DNA from: Ptiloglossa arizonensis
Lineage: Eukaryota; Arthropoda; Insecta; Hymenoptera; Colletidae
Assembly: GCF_051014685.1 (NCBI RefSeq)
Contig: NC_135058.1
Coordinates: 10,604,811 to 10,668,810, forward strand
Length of the DNA stretch: 64,000 bases
Reading direction: 5' to 3'
Shown here: piece after piece, positions 47,269 to 60,740 of the stretch
Layout of the letters: each line of letters begins with the position of its first letter
How positions within the stretch are numbered: position 1 is the first letter of the stretch
The notes under the pieces: generated by a model
What the model was told of the DNA's origin: nothing
The model's database searches: none
What the model saw: only the letters and a program-made list of their open reading frames with translations
Made by a program: the position numbers and the translations under genes

Positions 47269-49639
47269 CGTCGTTGGCGCGGAACACGATGCATCGTGGA
47301 CCATTATCGGGTAATACCGTTTCGAAGTCAATCGACTGTTACGAGCAACGCGTCTTCTTCGTGGGTCGGGTGCCGGTAAGATTAGAATTTTCGTCGGCGG
47401 CTTCTTTCTCCGACGGGCCGTGTCTCGGTTAAGTTAGTAGCTAGGGGAAACCGATACTTCCAACCCCGACAACAAGCACCGTCGCTTTATCACGATGGCC
47501 CCGATAATACCGTGCTCCGTTAGGACGGGAACAAACGGTAGCTTGTTATGTTAATCGACTCTCCATCGATCGCCGGAGCTTATTCACCTATGAATGGGGA
47601 AAACGCGGTTACGTAACGAGATCGTCGTCTGACGACGTTATTAGGAATACCTACGAACGAGAGCAGTCCTACAAGAGTGTTCTTAATTCTTTGCGACAAT
47701 TGCTAAAGGTTCACGCGGAACTGAAAATTCTCCGGACACTTTTATCGATCAATTTCGTCGTTCGTCGAGTGAACGTCGAAAAGGTAAAAAAAGAGGGTAT
47801 TTGTGTGTTACGCATCGCAAATATTATTATTGTACGTATCGGAGTATACTAAATGTAACGGAATAGTTTGTAAAATTTAGGTCGCGTTGTTTCAAGAAAC
47901 AGCTACATTGGGATCTAAATTATTGTACTTTGGTTGGTTCTGGTCGCACGAGAATAATATTCGTGAAAAATAATTTTGTTAAAAGATAACGCACGATACG
48001 ACGAAGAATTCCCCGAGGTTTCAAAACGGTCAACGTTCTTCGCAGTCGTAAGGGATCTATAGATTGGATTTATAATTTATTACCGGTATTGTACGTTTAA
48101 TATCACGGTATTACAACCGGCAGAGATATTCGATACGCGATACACCGATCTTCCGATAGCCTCTCGAGAAACTGTTCTCACGAAATCACAATTGAATGTC
48201 ATTTCTATGACGCGAGACCATCGTACGAAGTAGGTTTGTAAATTCGATCCAAACGGAGGACAACGCGAGGATATCGTCTCGATGTTTATTAGGGTCCCTT
48301 CGAAGTAAAATGAACGCGCGCCGTGCTCGGGAAATCGTAAATAAACCTCGAGAAACGTTCCTCGTCGCGTTAACCGAGGATCGTAATTGCGCGAATCAAC
48401 GGGGCCAAGATTTTCCGGTTCTTTAACAACGCGGAAGGTCGCAAAAATGGAAGTCTCTTATTTCTCGGCGGAGTACGCGAAACCAGTTACATTTTATTCC
48501 TTGAAAAATAGATAAAACGCCATTTTATCTGAAATGGAAATCGAGGAGAACAATAAGGCGAGAGCGGAAAAGGTTGCCACCCTAATTTGCACGTTTGTCC
48601 CGGGGTACAAACGCGCTCGAACTACCCTCTATCGATTTTACGACGATACTGCATTCGGAGAGCCTTTGCATTCTGATCGGAGAGCCTGAAAACACTTCAT
48701 TGGAATGCCGAAGAAAGTTCAACACTTTCGGAGCGTTTACTCGGCGCAGCTACGCTTTTATTTCTCTGCATTTTGATGGTCAGGTGCACCGCTAGCGGAT
48801 ACCGAAAAATTTATACGGTTACGACTTCGCCTCCGGAATTAATTTCCTCTTCTTTCCTACTTTCCAATCAATCTGAAAACCTACGCGATGCAACCGTACG
48901 ATACTCGGTACACTTCCAGGTAACCCAAGACCCGGAGTATTTCTATCGTTTCGTCGGTCGACGAGTCAGTATCGGAAGACAGCGAACGCGAACGTTCGAA
49001 GTTACTCGAATTCTGTCGATACTAAATTACACGCAACGAGTAAAATGTGGTCGCGTTGTGTTTCACGGAAACCCCACGTATCTCCCGAGTAACCTCAGAA
49101 CCAGTTCAAAAACCCGTACAATAGACTTTAACGTCTATTCTTTTGCGATTGATATAAAGTTACAACGTGGCGATCGTTTGTTTCGTCGAAGAGCAGGTAC
49201 GCGCATTCGTATCGCGATGTTCCCCTCGTTCGATTTCGACGATGCAGGTTTACGGTGCGGTGTGAAAACAAGGGGTGCGAATTTTTTTTCACCACGATTG
49301 GAGAAATTCGAGGGGTGAAACTACCCTCCGAACGTTCCGGCTTCTAAATAGTCCTCGATTTTAAATGCGATTGGACGTCGTTCACGCATCGACGAGAGAA
49401 ATCAATCGAATCGAAAAAATAATATTCACTTCCGAAATAACTTTTTTTTTTATCGTTACGAGTGACTTCAAATGTACCAAGGTGATAAGAAATACCATTG
49501 ATTCACGAATTTCGTATAAAGAAATATATACTTCATCGATTCGTACTCAGAGTCGAAAAAGATGCAGAACGATTCGATTCTTTAAATATAAGTTTTCGAT
49601 CGCTTTACAAATTTACAAAAATTGCATAAAAATCGAACA
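47269..49639. other. Non-coding stretch, nothing assigned
   Basis: No gene supported. The longest open frame (48773-49318, plus) has no recognisable motif. Confidence 0.5.
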
Positions 49640-50330
49640 GGCGAAAATTGATCAGAAATTTATTTTATAGTTCGTTGACGTTCTATTCTATTAACTTTAC
49701 CGTAATAGTGCTGATGCTTCGAAAAGCTAAGCTTCAAGGAACAAAAGCACGCGATTACCATAAACATGTCCTGCTTGACCAACGAATGGGGAGGATCTGG
49801 TGCATTAACGTTGAGTTACATCGGTTTAAAAAGCTACGTATCTTTTATTCTCGACCGCTCCATAAACCTGCAAAATGGCATCAAAATCGGTGACCGGGGA
49901 AAGCTGGTCAATGTATTTTATTTTATCTTTCATCGATACTCAACTCTGTTAACTTTTCCATAACTGTGCCAACGTTTCGGAGAACTGAGCTCCGAGAAAT
50001 AAAAACACAGAATTACCATAAACGTGTTTGACCAGCCAATGACAAGGAAAAATTGTCCAAAAAATATTTCATTTTTCATCGATACTCAACTCTGATAACT
50101 TTTCCATAATTATATCAACGTTTTGGAAAACTGAGCTCCAAGAAATAAAAACACACAATTACCACAACACATGCTTGACCAGCGAGTGACGGGGAAAAAT
50201 TGTCCAAAAAATACTTCGTTTTCCATCGATACTCAATTCTATGAATTTTTCCAAAATTGTGCCCTCGTTTCGGATTACTAGTTTTGAAATGCTACAAACA
50301 CAAGATTACACGATTACACGACTACACGAT
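49640..50330. repeat. ~147-bp tandem repeat, about four copies
   Basis: CATCGATACTCAA(C/T)TCT starts at 49931, 50077 and 50224 (spacing 146 and 147), each followed by AACTTTTCCATAA or a variant, an AACTGAGCTCC(G/A)AGAAATAA part and CTTGACCAGC or TTTGACCAGC. A more diverged first copy begins near 49650. Confidence 0.9.
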
Positions 50331-52358
50331 CATGATAATAATCGTCGTGTCACTCGACCCGCGAATGAGAGGGATCTCGTAGGATCTCCCTTACGTATTA
50401 ACGTCTTAATACCGTTCGATCGACTCCGTCACGCGCGACAAACATTTGCTCGGCCACACGGTGGCCGGCCGACGTCGTCTTTCCCGTGGTTCCATCGGTT
50501 TGGAATAAATTTCGATACAAGGGAGCGCGGACGTGACCGCAAAGAATTTCGCGTGGAAGTGAGCCACCGCGAGTAGTCGGGGGCATCGGACGAGTTGTTT
50601 TTCGGGGATACGATAAGACGAACGGCATACGTGCAGCACACGGATGGCAGCAGCTGCGCGTGCCTTGAATATTTAACCCGTTTAAGGCCCCTACACAATG
50701 CACGAATCCCGCTGAATGGGGTAGCCGGTACCCGCCGGCATTCGCCCCTGCGAACGAATTGGGCTAAGCGGGGTCCATATTTAATCAACGCTCGGCAACT
50801 TCTTCCTTCTGTCGGCTCTCTCCCGCCCTTCGAACCCTCTCGCGTCTTGTCTCTCTTTTACCGTGCGTTCCGATGCAACCCGACGACCACTGCTACCGCC
50901 ACGATAACGTTCCCTTCTCGGTGTTAACCGACTTGGCGTCGTTTAGGGTCGGTGGAAATAAATAAATAAATTCGATCCTTATGCGAAACGACGTTCGTTC
51001 AACTCGTCGTGAAAATAGCAGAACCGTGACGTAGCTTCGTTTCTTTTCGAGTATCATTACGAGTATCGTTTCGAATATTTTGCGCAACACGTAACGAACT
51101 TACGGAGACTTTACTCTTTAGGTAGGAACGTAATTACAAGCTGGGAAAATACGGTAATTACGATCGTACGTATTCTTGTCTCGTCGTGGATGATTCATCC
51201 TCTCGGTTAACGCGTACACCGACGTCTATTAATTTTCTTTTTTTTCAATCGCGGTGAAGTTTCGAATTTCGTACAAATTTCACGTTTCGTACTTCTTCGT
51301 CCACCGGGTAAATAACCGCTTCGAGACACGGGCAGTAAAAAAAGGGAAAAATATATACAAGTTTAAGTTGTGTTCCCGAACGTCGTTAAATTTAACTTTA
51401 ACGAAGTAACCGAACTTTATATACATTTTTACTTTTTTATTACGGTATCGAGGATCCCGTGCCCCGGGCCGACGGAGAAACGCGGATCGTAAAATTCGTG
51501 TAAAAAAGAAAAATGAAAAAAATCGTATAATACTCGCCAACCCCCCCGAAACGAATAATTCGTTTTCGGGGCATAATTCTCGTATCAACGACAGCGATGG
51601 AGACATTTATACCGATCCCAATTAAACGGGACACCCGTGTACGGTAAACTTCCCCTTGGCAGCAGCTCGTAACTCAAGGAGGAGAGAAACACGAAGTTTG
51701 CATATTAGTTACAGAATAAATTAATATTCAATGTTGTAAGAATAAACCAGTCGGGCGCCTTGGACGCCTCCATCCGCTTCGTTATGTAAATGTTCATCGG
51801 GGACGTTGGCGCTAATAAATCCACCGAGCGAAATTTCCTCGTCGCGTTACTTTAATAAAACGATCCGAAGAAGGTACGAGACGACACGGGGCGCCGTTTG
51901 CGTAACGCGCGAAACGGGACCCGAGACGAATAAACGACAACTCACGGGAATAATACCGAATACCGCTAATTTGCGACTCGAACGAATCAACGACGCTCCG
52001 CGGTAGCGAAAGACCCATCAACGCGGTGCAACCTCTCGAGCTCTCCGCCGATCCCGTATTAAAGGGGCATCCAATTAAAGACCGACGCGAAGAATACCGA
52101 GTATTCGGAGCGGGTATCCTCGGTTCGTTGGAACAGGTGGTCAATTTTTCCCCACGGAAATGAAATTCGTTGATCCGTCGAGTCACGGGAACGGAGCAGC
52201 TACGGTTATTTATTCCGTTCGTTAAATATGCAAGGCCTGCAGTGTCCCGATAATTGTCACGGATATAAAAGGGATTCGGTGCGAAGGCAATTCACGGTGA
52301 CGCTAACGCTCCATTAGGGAACGTGTACCCCAAGATCGATACAGTCGGTGATATATAG
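50331..52358. other. Non-coding stretch; weak promoter-like site
   Basis: No gene supported. ATATAAAAGGG at 52263-52273 resembles a TATA box, but no signal-peptide, start-exon or conserved frame follows. Confidence 0.45.
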
Positions 52359-52440
52359 ACCGAGCTGAAGAAAATTATAGTATACAACTGGAGCTACGTA
52401 GAGTGGACCGAAGGAAATTATATGCAATTTGAGCTACGTG
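52359..52440. repeat. Two copies of a ~45-bp unit
   Basis: ACCGAGCTGAAGAAAATTAT and ACCGAAGGAAATTAT each lead into a GGAGCTACGT or TGAGCTACGT segment. Confidence 0.55.
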
Positions 52441-55440
52441 AAAGCACGTCGAAAAAGTACAACGAATCTTTTTCTCGTAAAGCTTCCTATTCGGGAAAAC
52501 TAAGTTTTAAAATTACTTCTGTACGGTGCACGTGACGGAAACTCGACGCAGTAGGCTCGAGATCGGTACGGAACTGTCCCACAGGTTGTCACGTAGTTAT
52601 CCCCACCGCTCCTCGGAACTGCTCGCACATATCAAGTACCTACGTACGGTATCGTCTTCGTTCTCGCCTCGATTGTTGCACGAGGGTCTCGTTCGTTGCA
52701 TCGCGTTCACAAATACAAAGTACGGTCGCTCGTGGAAATTGGAGAGGGAACAAACTCCGACACACGAGCGAGCAGAACCTCGATCGTCCTCGTAGAACGT
52801 TCATCCTCGTTCTCTCGCAACAATCGTAGTGGTCCCATCGCGGTGACTCGAGATCCGACGTCGCATTACGATTTTTCCTCCCTGAATATATTTACGATTC
52901 CAGTCATGCGCACGTGCCGATACAGGAAAAGAATATGTTACGTTGCGTCGAATCTTCGCATCGCCGTGATATTTATTTACAAAGCGTAGAAAGGGGTTGT
53001 TGCGAACACGTCCGAGCGCGGGACAAACATTCCGTTGGCACGAGTCGGTAATTTTCCTACGAATGGAAAATATTCGTGTCGAGTTTACGATTTATCGAAG
53101 CGTTCGTCGCAACGACGATAAGAAGTTCCGCTACTCGCGCGATCGCTAAGAGGAAATTCGATCGAGCACGGTCGGGGGAACGTTCTCGTTCCCGCGGTAT
53201 GGAAAACTTCACCGATTCGCGAATCCCACGGGATTGGGTTCACCATTTGGAACGGTCCCGTTTACGCAACTTTCGTATTTCCAAATTTCCACGAACGAGA
53301 ATAAAACACGTTCGCGAGGCGTTTCGTACGCCGTCGTGGAAAACACAACGAATTAACACACGGCTGAACGTAAACTCCGCGTTCGGGATCTCGAAGATGG
53401 CAATTGCTCGCCTCGTCCTCGCTGATTAAACTTTACCGAACGAAACGACATCCACTTATCAAGAAAGTGTTTCGAGTTTTCCCCGTAGCCGAGCCCGCGT
53501 CCAATGAAAGTTGTCCCGGGCTAAAAGCAAAGTTCCGTGACCGTATTGCCGAGGAGTTAGACTAATGTTCGTTCTCGAAGTGAACACCGAACACCATCGT
53601 ATCTCGAAGTCGCCAAAAATCTCGACGACGATAACTCCGTAAATCCATTTAATCATCGGTTCGGTACCCGAACGAACCGCTCCGAGTCGTGTTCGCATTA
53701 TTGGTGCATTTCGATGCGAAATTTGCTCGTTGCGCGAATCGAGTAACGTTGACGCACCGAGAAGTCGTACTCCAAACTGAACGGTAAAATGGAAAAGAGG
53801 AATCGTACACTTACATAGGTCGTGACGCAGTTTCGTTGTCGCTATTGACCGATTTGGATACAAGTCGAGATGCAAGAACGCGAATGAAATACAACGCGAG
53901 AAAGTGAGATGCACGAAACGTACTCAAGATGCGAATTATATCGTTGCGTCTCAATTTACGTTTCATTTGTTTTGTTACTTTGTTGCGCGGTGGATTTCTT
54001 CGCGTCGGCGTTCATTTTCCCTCGATAAAATGATTCGAGACTCCCTGGCCACTTTCCAACGTAGACTTTCTTGTTACGCAAAACACGCTGCACGAGTGGA
54101 TACGCGTACTTACCGCAACACCTATCCATCATCCTCAACGTACCCACTGTCTCCGCGATAAAGTCACTTACGGGGTAAAGTCGACGTAAACGTATTGTTT
54201 ACCGAAGATAAATCGACTGGTCTCTTAATCATCGACGAGTTCCTTCGTTCGTAAACATCGTCTGAAATAATTAGCGACAGCGCGGCCTAACGATGCAACG
54301 GAACGCTCTCGCGAGACGTTCGAGCTTCGTATAAATAAATTACGGGCGGATATAGATACCGATATTTGCTCAGATGTTTCAGCGTCGACCGATACGAAGA
54401 ATGACCACTGACAGACGTTTCCGCGCAAATCGGTCGATCAATAATGCGTTAACAGCCCATTCACGAGTCAGTCAAACGGCAAATCTACGATACGCATAGA
54501 TCGTACACAGAACATAGCGGGGAGTTCACCGCGCTGCTCACAATCGTTGTTATTCGTATTTACAACGTCTTTTCGCGACACGTCGCGCCATTGTTGCCTG
54601 ACATATTTATTTAACGATACTAATTGATCCTGTGAGACACTGGCGTGTATCGGGCGAAAATCCGATCACCCGATACCAGTTCGCGACTCGGTGTTGTCAA
54701 CTCGGTGCAATTACTATTAACTTTCGTCGATAAATTACTCGAGATCGTATCTGTCCGCGAGCGATCATTTCGTACACGATTATCGACGCGTTCGCGATAA
54801 AGCGGATATCTAAACGATCGGTACGCGCGGCGTTGGAATCGATCGATGTTCGGTGAAAAAGTATCGGGAAATTGATACCCGGAACGTTCTCGTGTAATTG
54901 ACGCGTATCGATACTTTTGCGCAGGGTATCGAAACGATTCGACGCAAAACGATACTCGGTTATCCGGTATCGATTGTTTCGAACACCGAATATTCGTGCA
55001 TATCGCTATTGTCCACGGTTGGGACAATATTGTTTCGAACACGGTGTCCGTGGTTCGCGATAACGAACGATGTTGAAAAAAAAAAAAAAAAAAACAGAGC
55101 ACGCGTTAAAGAGACGGACGCGGTGACGAATTCCAATTCCAAGAGACGAGGAAATAGGGGAGGGTTGATCGCGTTTCGTCCTGAAACTGCTGGGAAACTC
55201 GTCACCGGGGCTTACCCGGCGGACGGTGTCTTGGACGCGAGGATATTCGGTGCGAGGACAGGAGGATCCGTTCAAAGGAATCTGTGCCTAGATCTCGCGC
55301 CAGGGATCGATGTAAAGCTCTACGATGCCGAGTACCGGGGGGATCTGGATATTTTCTTTGCGGGATTCGTCGCGCGTAAAATCCTTCGAATAACCCGAAT
55401 AACTCTCGGAAACCACGGGAGGCCTTCCCGCCATTATATT
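52441..55440. other. Non-coding stretch, nothing assigned
   Basis: No gene supported. A 19-base poly(A) run lies at 55076-55094. The 194-codon plus-strand frame (54898-55482) crosses that run and continues into the next tandem array, which argues against coding. Confidence 0.5.
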
Positions 55441-56160
55441 CACGATGGAATTAATTATTTGGCTCTTCTCTTGCGTATTTAGGCCCTCTCTTGCGACCAG
55501 GATTAAGTAAATCACTGTTCACGGTTATCTTTCAATATTCCACGCCTCGCGACAGACAATGGACCCCTTCAGCGAGGTAATCTTTGTCAAAGACACTGCC
55601 AGGATGCACGAACTCCAAACCTATCGTCGTTAAGGGGGCAAACGCATATACGTAACGAAACATTGCATTCGTTCGCGATGGAATTAATTATTTAGCTCTT
55701 CTCTTGGGTACTCGGCTCTTCTCTCGCGTACTTGGGTCATCCCTTGCGACAAGGATTAAGGAAATCACGATTCACGGTTTTCTTTCAATATTCTTCGTTC
55801 GCTGAAAGACAGTGGAAGTCTTCGCGAGGTAATTTTTGTCGAATACTCTGCCAGGATACTCGAACCTCAAACCTATCGTCGTTAAGGGGACAAACACACA
55901 TACGTAACGAAATATTGTAATTGTTCTCAATGGAATTAATTATCTAGGTCTTCTCTCGCGTGTGTGGATCCTTCCTTGCGACAAGGATTAAGGAAATCAC
56001 GGTTCACGGTTTTCTTTCAATATTCTTCCTTTACCGAAAGACAGTAAACGTCTTTGGGAGGTCACCTTTGTCAAATGCTCCGTCAGGATACTCGAAACTG
56101 AAACCTGGCGTTGTTATGGGGGCAAACACTTTCGGACATATATACACAACGGAATCAAAG
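55441..56160. repeat. ~233-252-bp tandem repeat, three copies
   Basis: ATGGAATTAATTAT begins units at 55445, 55678 and 55930. The units share GACAAGGATTAAGGAAATCAC, ACGGTTTTCTTTCAATATTC and AACCTATCGTCGTTAAGGGG with moderate divergence and small indels. Confidence 0.92.
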
Positions 56161-57039
56161 ACTCGGTCAACCGTCGTACTCGCGCCGAGGTCGGTTCATG
56201 TTATCGCGTGTAAACCAAGCCTACAGAGAACACGTTTGTGTAACCGCGCTCGAAACTCTACCGGTGGAATCAAGATGTTGCTTCAGAGGAAATCCGTGGA
56301 TTCGAGCCGCGTGGCTGTGCACAATCGATAGGGGGATGGGATTTCAGACCGACATTACCTATTGAAGCGCACTCCGCTCCGACGACACCGCTGGAGAATT
56401 TGCTTTTAATCCGGCGAGCTCACCTGAAACAGAAAAGAAAATCTACGATCATTTTTGGTCGGTATGTTGGAATATTGGACCGGGAAAATTTTAATAAAGG
56501 TCCGTAGATCTGAGTGCGTTTCGCGAGTAGAAATTCTTATCGATGCGATTGCATTTCGTAAAACTATAGTTTCTCGATCGAGGCCACGTGTTCTTTAGCG
56601 AACGTCAGAGATTTTAAGCTTGGTAGTCTTGATTCGTTCGGCCCAAACTGCGAATCAGACTCGTGGTTACTATTTGCACGCAGCGAGTAAAAAATATTAA
56701 CCTTGTAACTCGTGATATGACCCTCGTTTTAGGAACATGGAAGAAAGATGTAAAAATTCCAAATGGATTAAAACGAGTGGATAAAACCTTGATAATTGCA
56801 CGGTACGAACGCTTTAAACGGCATTGTTTTTCTTTATCTTGCATCCTTCGAGTAACATTTTCACCGAGAATACGATAAAAAATCTAAAACCAGTGTTGTT
56901 TGAAACGTTCGGGCACCGTGTAACGCGAGACTCGTTCTCTGTTTCTCCATCTCTCTCTCTCTCTGTCTCTCGAGTGGTCCAGTTCGTTCTCCTCGTCGGA
57001 CGATACGCGTTAGGCTTAGCCTCGATTCGAGATAAAGTT
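56161..57039. other. Non-coding stretch; possible third dispersed-repeat fragment
   Basis: The part at about 56915-57010 (GTTTGAAACGTTCGGGCACC, then GTAACGCGAGACTCGTTC, then CTCGTCGGACGATACGCG) resembles part of the LTR-like repeat at 26340-26450. A (CT)n run lies at 56948-56971. No gene is supported. Confidence 0.4.
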
Positions 57040-57158
57040 CTATATTGAACCAGGCTCGCCTTTGTACGGTAAGACCCGCTTTCGAGAGAATCGGTGGTCC
57101 TGACTTTGTCGCTCGAAAGCGGGATTTAACGTACAAAGTCGAGTCCGGTTCAATATAG
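57040..57158. repeat. Long inverted repeat, 47-bp arms, 25-base loop
   Basis: The left arm (57040-57086) starts CTATATTGAACC and ends CCCGCTTTCGAG. The right arm (57112-57158) is its reverse complement with 41 of 47 positions matching and no gaps. RNA from either strand would fold into a long hairpin. It could be a small palindromic element or a hairpin-RNA locus. Confidence 0.85.
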
Positions 57159-60100
57159 CGACGCGAACGATAAAAAGCAAACAATGTGTAGCGAGACCGA
57201 TACGGAATGGATGTTTAAGACTTCAAAGCGATCGCGACGAGAAGATGACGAGTACGGTCGAAAGTAACGAGAAGCCGGAAGATAACGATTCTTTTGTAAA
57301 TTTTTACCATCGTTCTATCGAGATTCATTCGATCGTTTTCGAGCGAAACGATACTCGTTAACGTCTCGATGAACACCCATTTAGCGCGAACGTTGCCCGA
57401 GGATATCCCCGTATACGCGAAGCTTACGTTCGCGGAACATGAATCCGGGGTGCACGAACGAGACGATCGTTTGTCGCGGCGTTTCACGAAACGCGGAGGG
57501 CGCGAAGGCGGCCGTGTTGTAATTCAATTCGTTCAAGCCGGCGTAAACGTGGAAATTCATTTCCCACGAACACCGTAAGTATTAAAATGTAAAAGCCCGT
57601 GTCGTGGGCACGTGAATCCTGAATAGACGGGCGAGCGTCGCGTCGCTTGCTTGCTTCCTTGCTTGCGTGCTTGCTCCGGCTCATTGTTGCTTTACGCCGG
57701 AACGGTACAAGTTATCTTAACGTGGAAAATGTCTGTTCGCGCGCCGGTGTAACCGGAATTGTTTATCGCGGGGCCCTTTGTTTCCGAGGAGCACAATACG
57801 CGATACACGTAGGTCTCTCTCTCTCTTTCTCTCTCTATCCCGTTCTCGCTGTTCCTGTCAATACCCTCGTTTCTTTCCCCGATGTAGTCGGTTTTGTGCC
57901 AACGTCAAGACACGAAGACCGTACCAAACACAGTCGAATGCAAAGGAAACTGGAAATGGCCACCGCTGCTGCTTTCGCAATAAATTAAATTACTTTCGCC
58001 CGCTGTGTTCCTTTTTGGCACGATTTCTCCGCTTCGTGCACCATGGGAAAGGGATTTTATTCGCGGGAGGTACAGTAGATTCGGTTGTGTATCGGTTGTT
58101 GCAGAGGGGTATCGCCAGACAGTGGAACAGGAAATACTGTTTGACGAGGTGGTGCAGGAACAACGGAAGTATTGGTACATCGATGGAAATACGGTAATCT
58201 ATCGGGTATCGATAACGTTTGTTCAGGAGTCGCGATTTATTTTCTTTCTTACGGTATTATTTACCTTGCGAAAGAATGGATCGAGAAACGTACAGACTGT
58301 TTCGTAATTTAGGTATCTTAATTTTTGCGTCGAAGTTAACGTATTTTACAGAAGATATTGTTCACTTGTGCTTACACTCTGTTCTAGATCCACACGCGCT
58401 CGTATCGTTGTACTTCGAGACAGAAAATAGAACAGAAGATCGTTCCTTTCTCGATCCTCTCCATTTTCGCTCGTGTCAATATTACCGATCGAAACACAGT
58501 TTCTTATCCATTTCCAGTTTGAAAACGCCACATAGAAATAATCCTTGACAATCCATCGTTCTACGCGAGGTGGACAGCCCGTTTAAATTCCATCGGTTAC
58601 GAGAAAAAAATTCCCTAGCCGTGCCTCGCGTATCGATAAGCGACACGTTTCCGATCGTTAAATTAATCGAGACGCCACGATATAGCTGAACTCGTCGTCG
58701 AAAGATCCGCAAGACCCGCGCTACGTACTCGCGATGCTTGTAAACTATGGAAATGATTTTCCAAATCCCGCTTACAGTTCCCGTTGCAAGAACCCGAGCA
58801 GCGGAAACTTCAAGGATCGCGAGACAATTTATAGTCCATGCATAAGAACGAGATCACCCCGCGCGACTTCATCCGTGTTATTCGACTAACTCTCTTGAAT
58901 TCGCAATGAATACGATTCACCCGATCGTAAACTGCTTACAATAATATTTCTTACATTTATTCCCACCGCTCCGTAAGCTCGCGGCTCCGCCGATTCGTGT
59001 TCCGAGCGGAAACTTCGGTGCAACAATTTCCCTCGGAACTAAATTCTATTCACCGGTTAAGGAGAATAACTTTCGACGCGACTCGCGACACTTTCGATCC
59101 AGCTTACGCCAGTTACCGTCCATTCGAGCCGGCTCAAAGACTTCGAACAAACTCGGATTCCATTTGCGAGGAGAAGGCCTCGAACACGAACAACGTTCAA
59201 CGAAACGTCCCCGCCGAGTTCCCGTTCCCCGTTCTAGCAGTCGCGTTTAAAACAAAATCGCCGCGTCTACCGTGAATATATCTTTGTCTCGTCGGTAGCA
59301 CGCACAAAGCGCCGTAGCATTTATTGTCCAAGGCTCGATTCATCGGCTGCGCGAGACCGCGTTTATAATCCGGGCAGCGAGCTACCGGCTCGACGTAAGC
59401 TTGCAGCCAGCCATCCAGCTAGCGTGCATTTCACGGTTGCAGTTCGACAACCGCCGCCCGCCGCGTGTGCTCGTCGACGGCGACGCGTTTTGTTTCGCGG
59501 TGACGTGCGTGCAAACGGGTCGTTGCATTCATACTACATTTGCACGCGTATCCACGGGCTTTTCGCGGTCAAAGAGTAGACGACGGCCCCCGTTTTCAAA
59601 ACTTTCCGCACGGTATAATTTTAACGTCTCTCGCGCGGCTGGTGTTCCCACCCAAGTCATTTCCAACCATTCTGCTCCCTGTCAATCATCGAGATACCAA
59701 TTGTCCGTGAAAGATCGTTTTGTAAATTATTTCGAAAAGCGAGCGAAAGACTTTCCGTGTTCGTAGCGATCGAGGAGTCGTTTACTTCTCGTTCGTTGTT
59801 CGAATAAATTGTGTATCGCACAGTAGGGTAACGTAGCGCGATCATTTTATTCGCAGAGAGAGGAATTGTATTTTTACGAACACTACGATCTTGATTATTT
59901 TTCAATTCGATGTAGATACTATGAATTATTCTTGGGTAATAATTAATTTATCCTTTCTTTTAACAAAGACGATTCTAGTGACTCGAAAAAGCAGGACGAT
60001 AAATTGGAGCACCACCGTAGGATTTTTATCGGGGATAAATATTTTACAAATTACGCGATGGAACAGCTCTCGGACGATCTGTACACGTTTATTGTGAATT

Positions 60101-60740
60101 TCGTCATGTATCGAACACCACCCACGTGTGGGTCAGTGGGGCAGTGAACGTGTTCAGTCTCCATAACGTATCGCAGGTAGTATCAAAACCTGATTGCTCG
60201 AATCCTATATAAGTAGCGCTGCAAACAAAGCAGCGCTGATAAATATAATCGAAACCCGACGAAACGTGTTCGATCTCTGTATATCACTCGCACGTACAAG
60301 AGTCACACCTTTCGCACTGTTACACGTTGGAAGACTCGTACGATTGACTCGTTCGATATCGTACGACTCGCAGATCACCGTTTACTTCTGACTCGGAGTA
60401 TTTCTTTTTCTTTTCAGTTCTACTTTTGTGAATAGAAATCATTGTATACGCTTAACAAGGCTCGAATATTGTTATCCAGAGAAGCTTGTGAGATTTGGAG
60501 CTCGTAGGCCCCCCGTGGAACAGAAAGGACTACTCTCCTGCGATATAAGAAACCATGTTGCGCAAAAGTGTACGTTGTTCGGTATAAAAGAAAAATTTCA
60601 CCAATTCTCTCTAACAATAACGGGACTGGCCGTAATACCGCGAAACCACTCGGTGTTTGCACGACTGTGAATCTCTGTATGTTACCGCACTTGAAACTGT
60701 CTCTGGCGCATTGTACGAGGATTGTCGCAATTTTTCATCG
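57159..60740. other. Non-coding stretch, one promoter-like hairpin site
   Basis: No gene supported. It includes a CTTG(C)-rich patch (~57645-57672), a (CT)n run (~57812-57836), and TATATAA (60206-60212) followed at once by an 8-bp perfect hairpin (AGCGCTGC at 60215-60222, GCAGCGCT at 60230-60237). Confidence 0.45.

Noticed and set aside
46837..47432. Two overlapping 180-codon frames with a repeated peptide
   Set aside because: They translate a ~207-bp non-coding tandem repeat in two frames at once.
54898..55482. 194-codon plus-strand frame
   Set aside because: Crosses a 19-base poly(A) run and ends inside a tandem array; no motif recognised.
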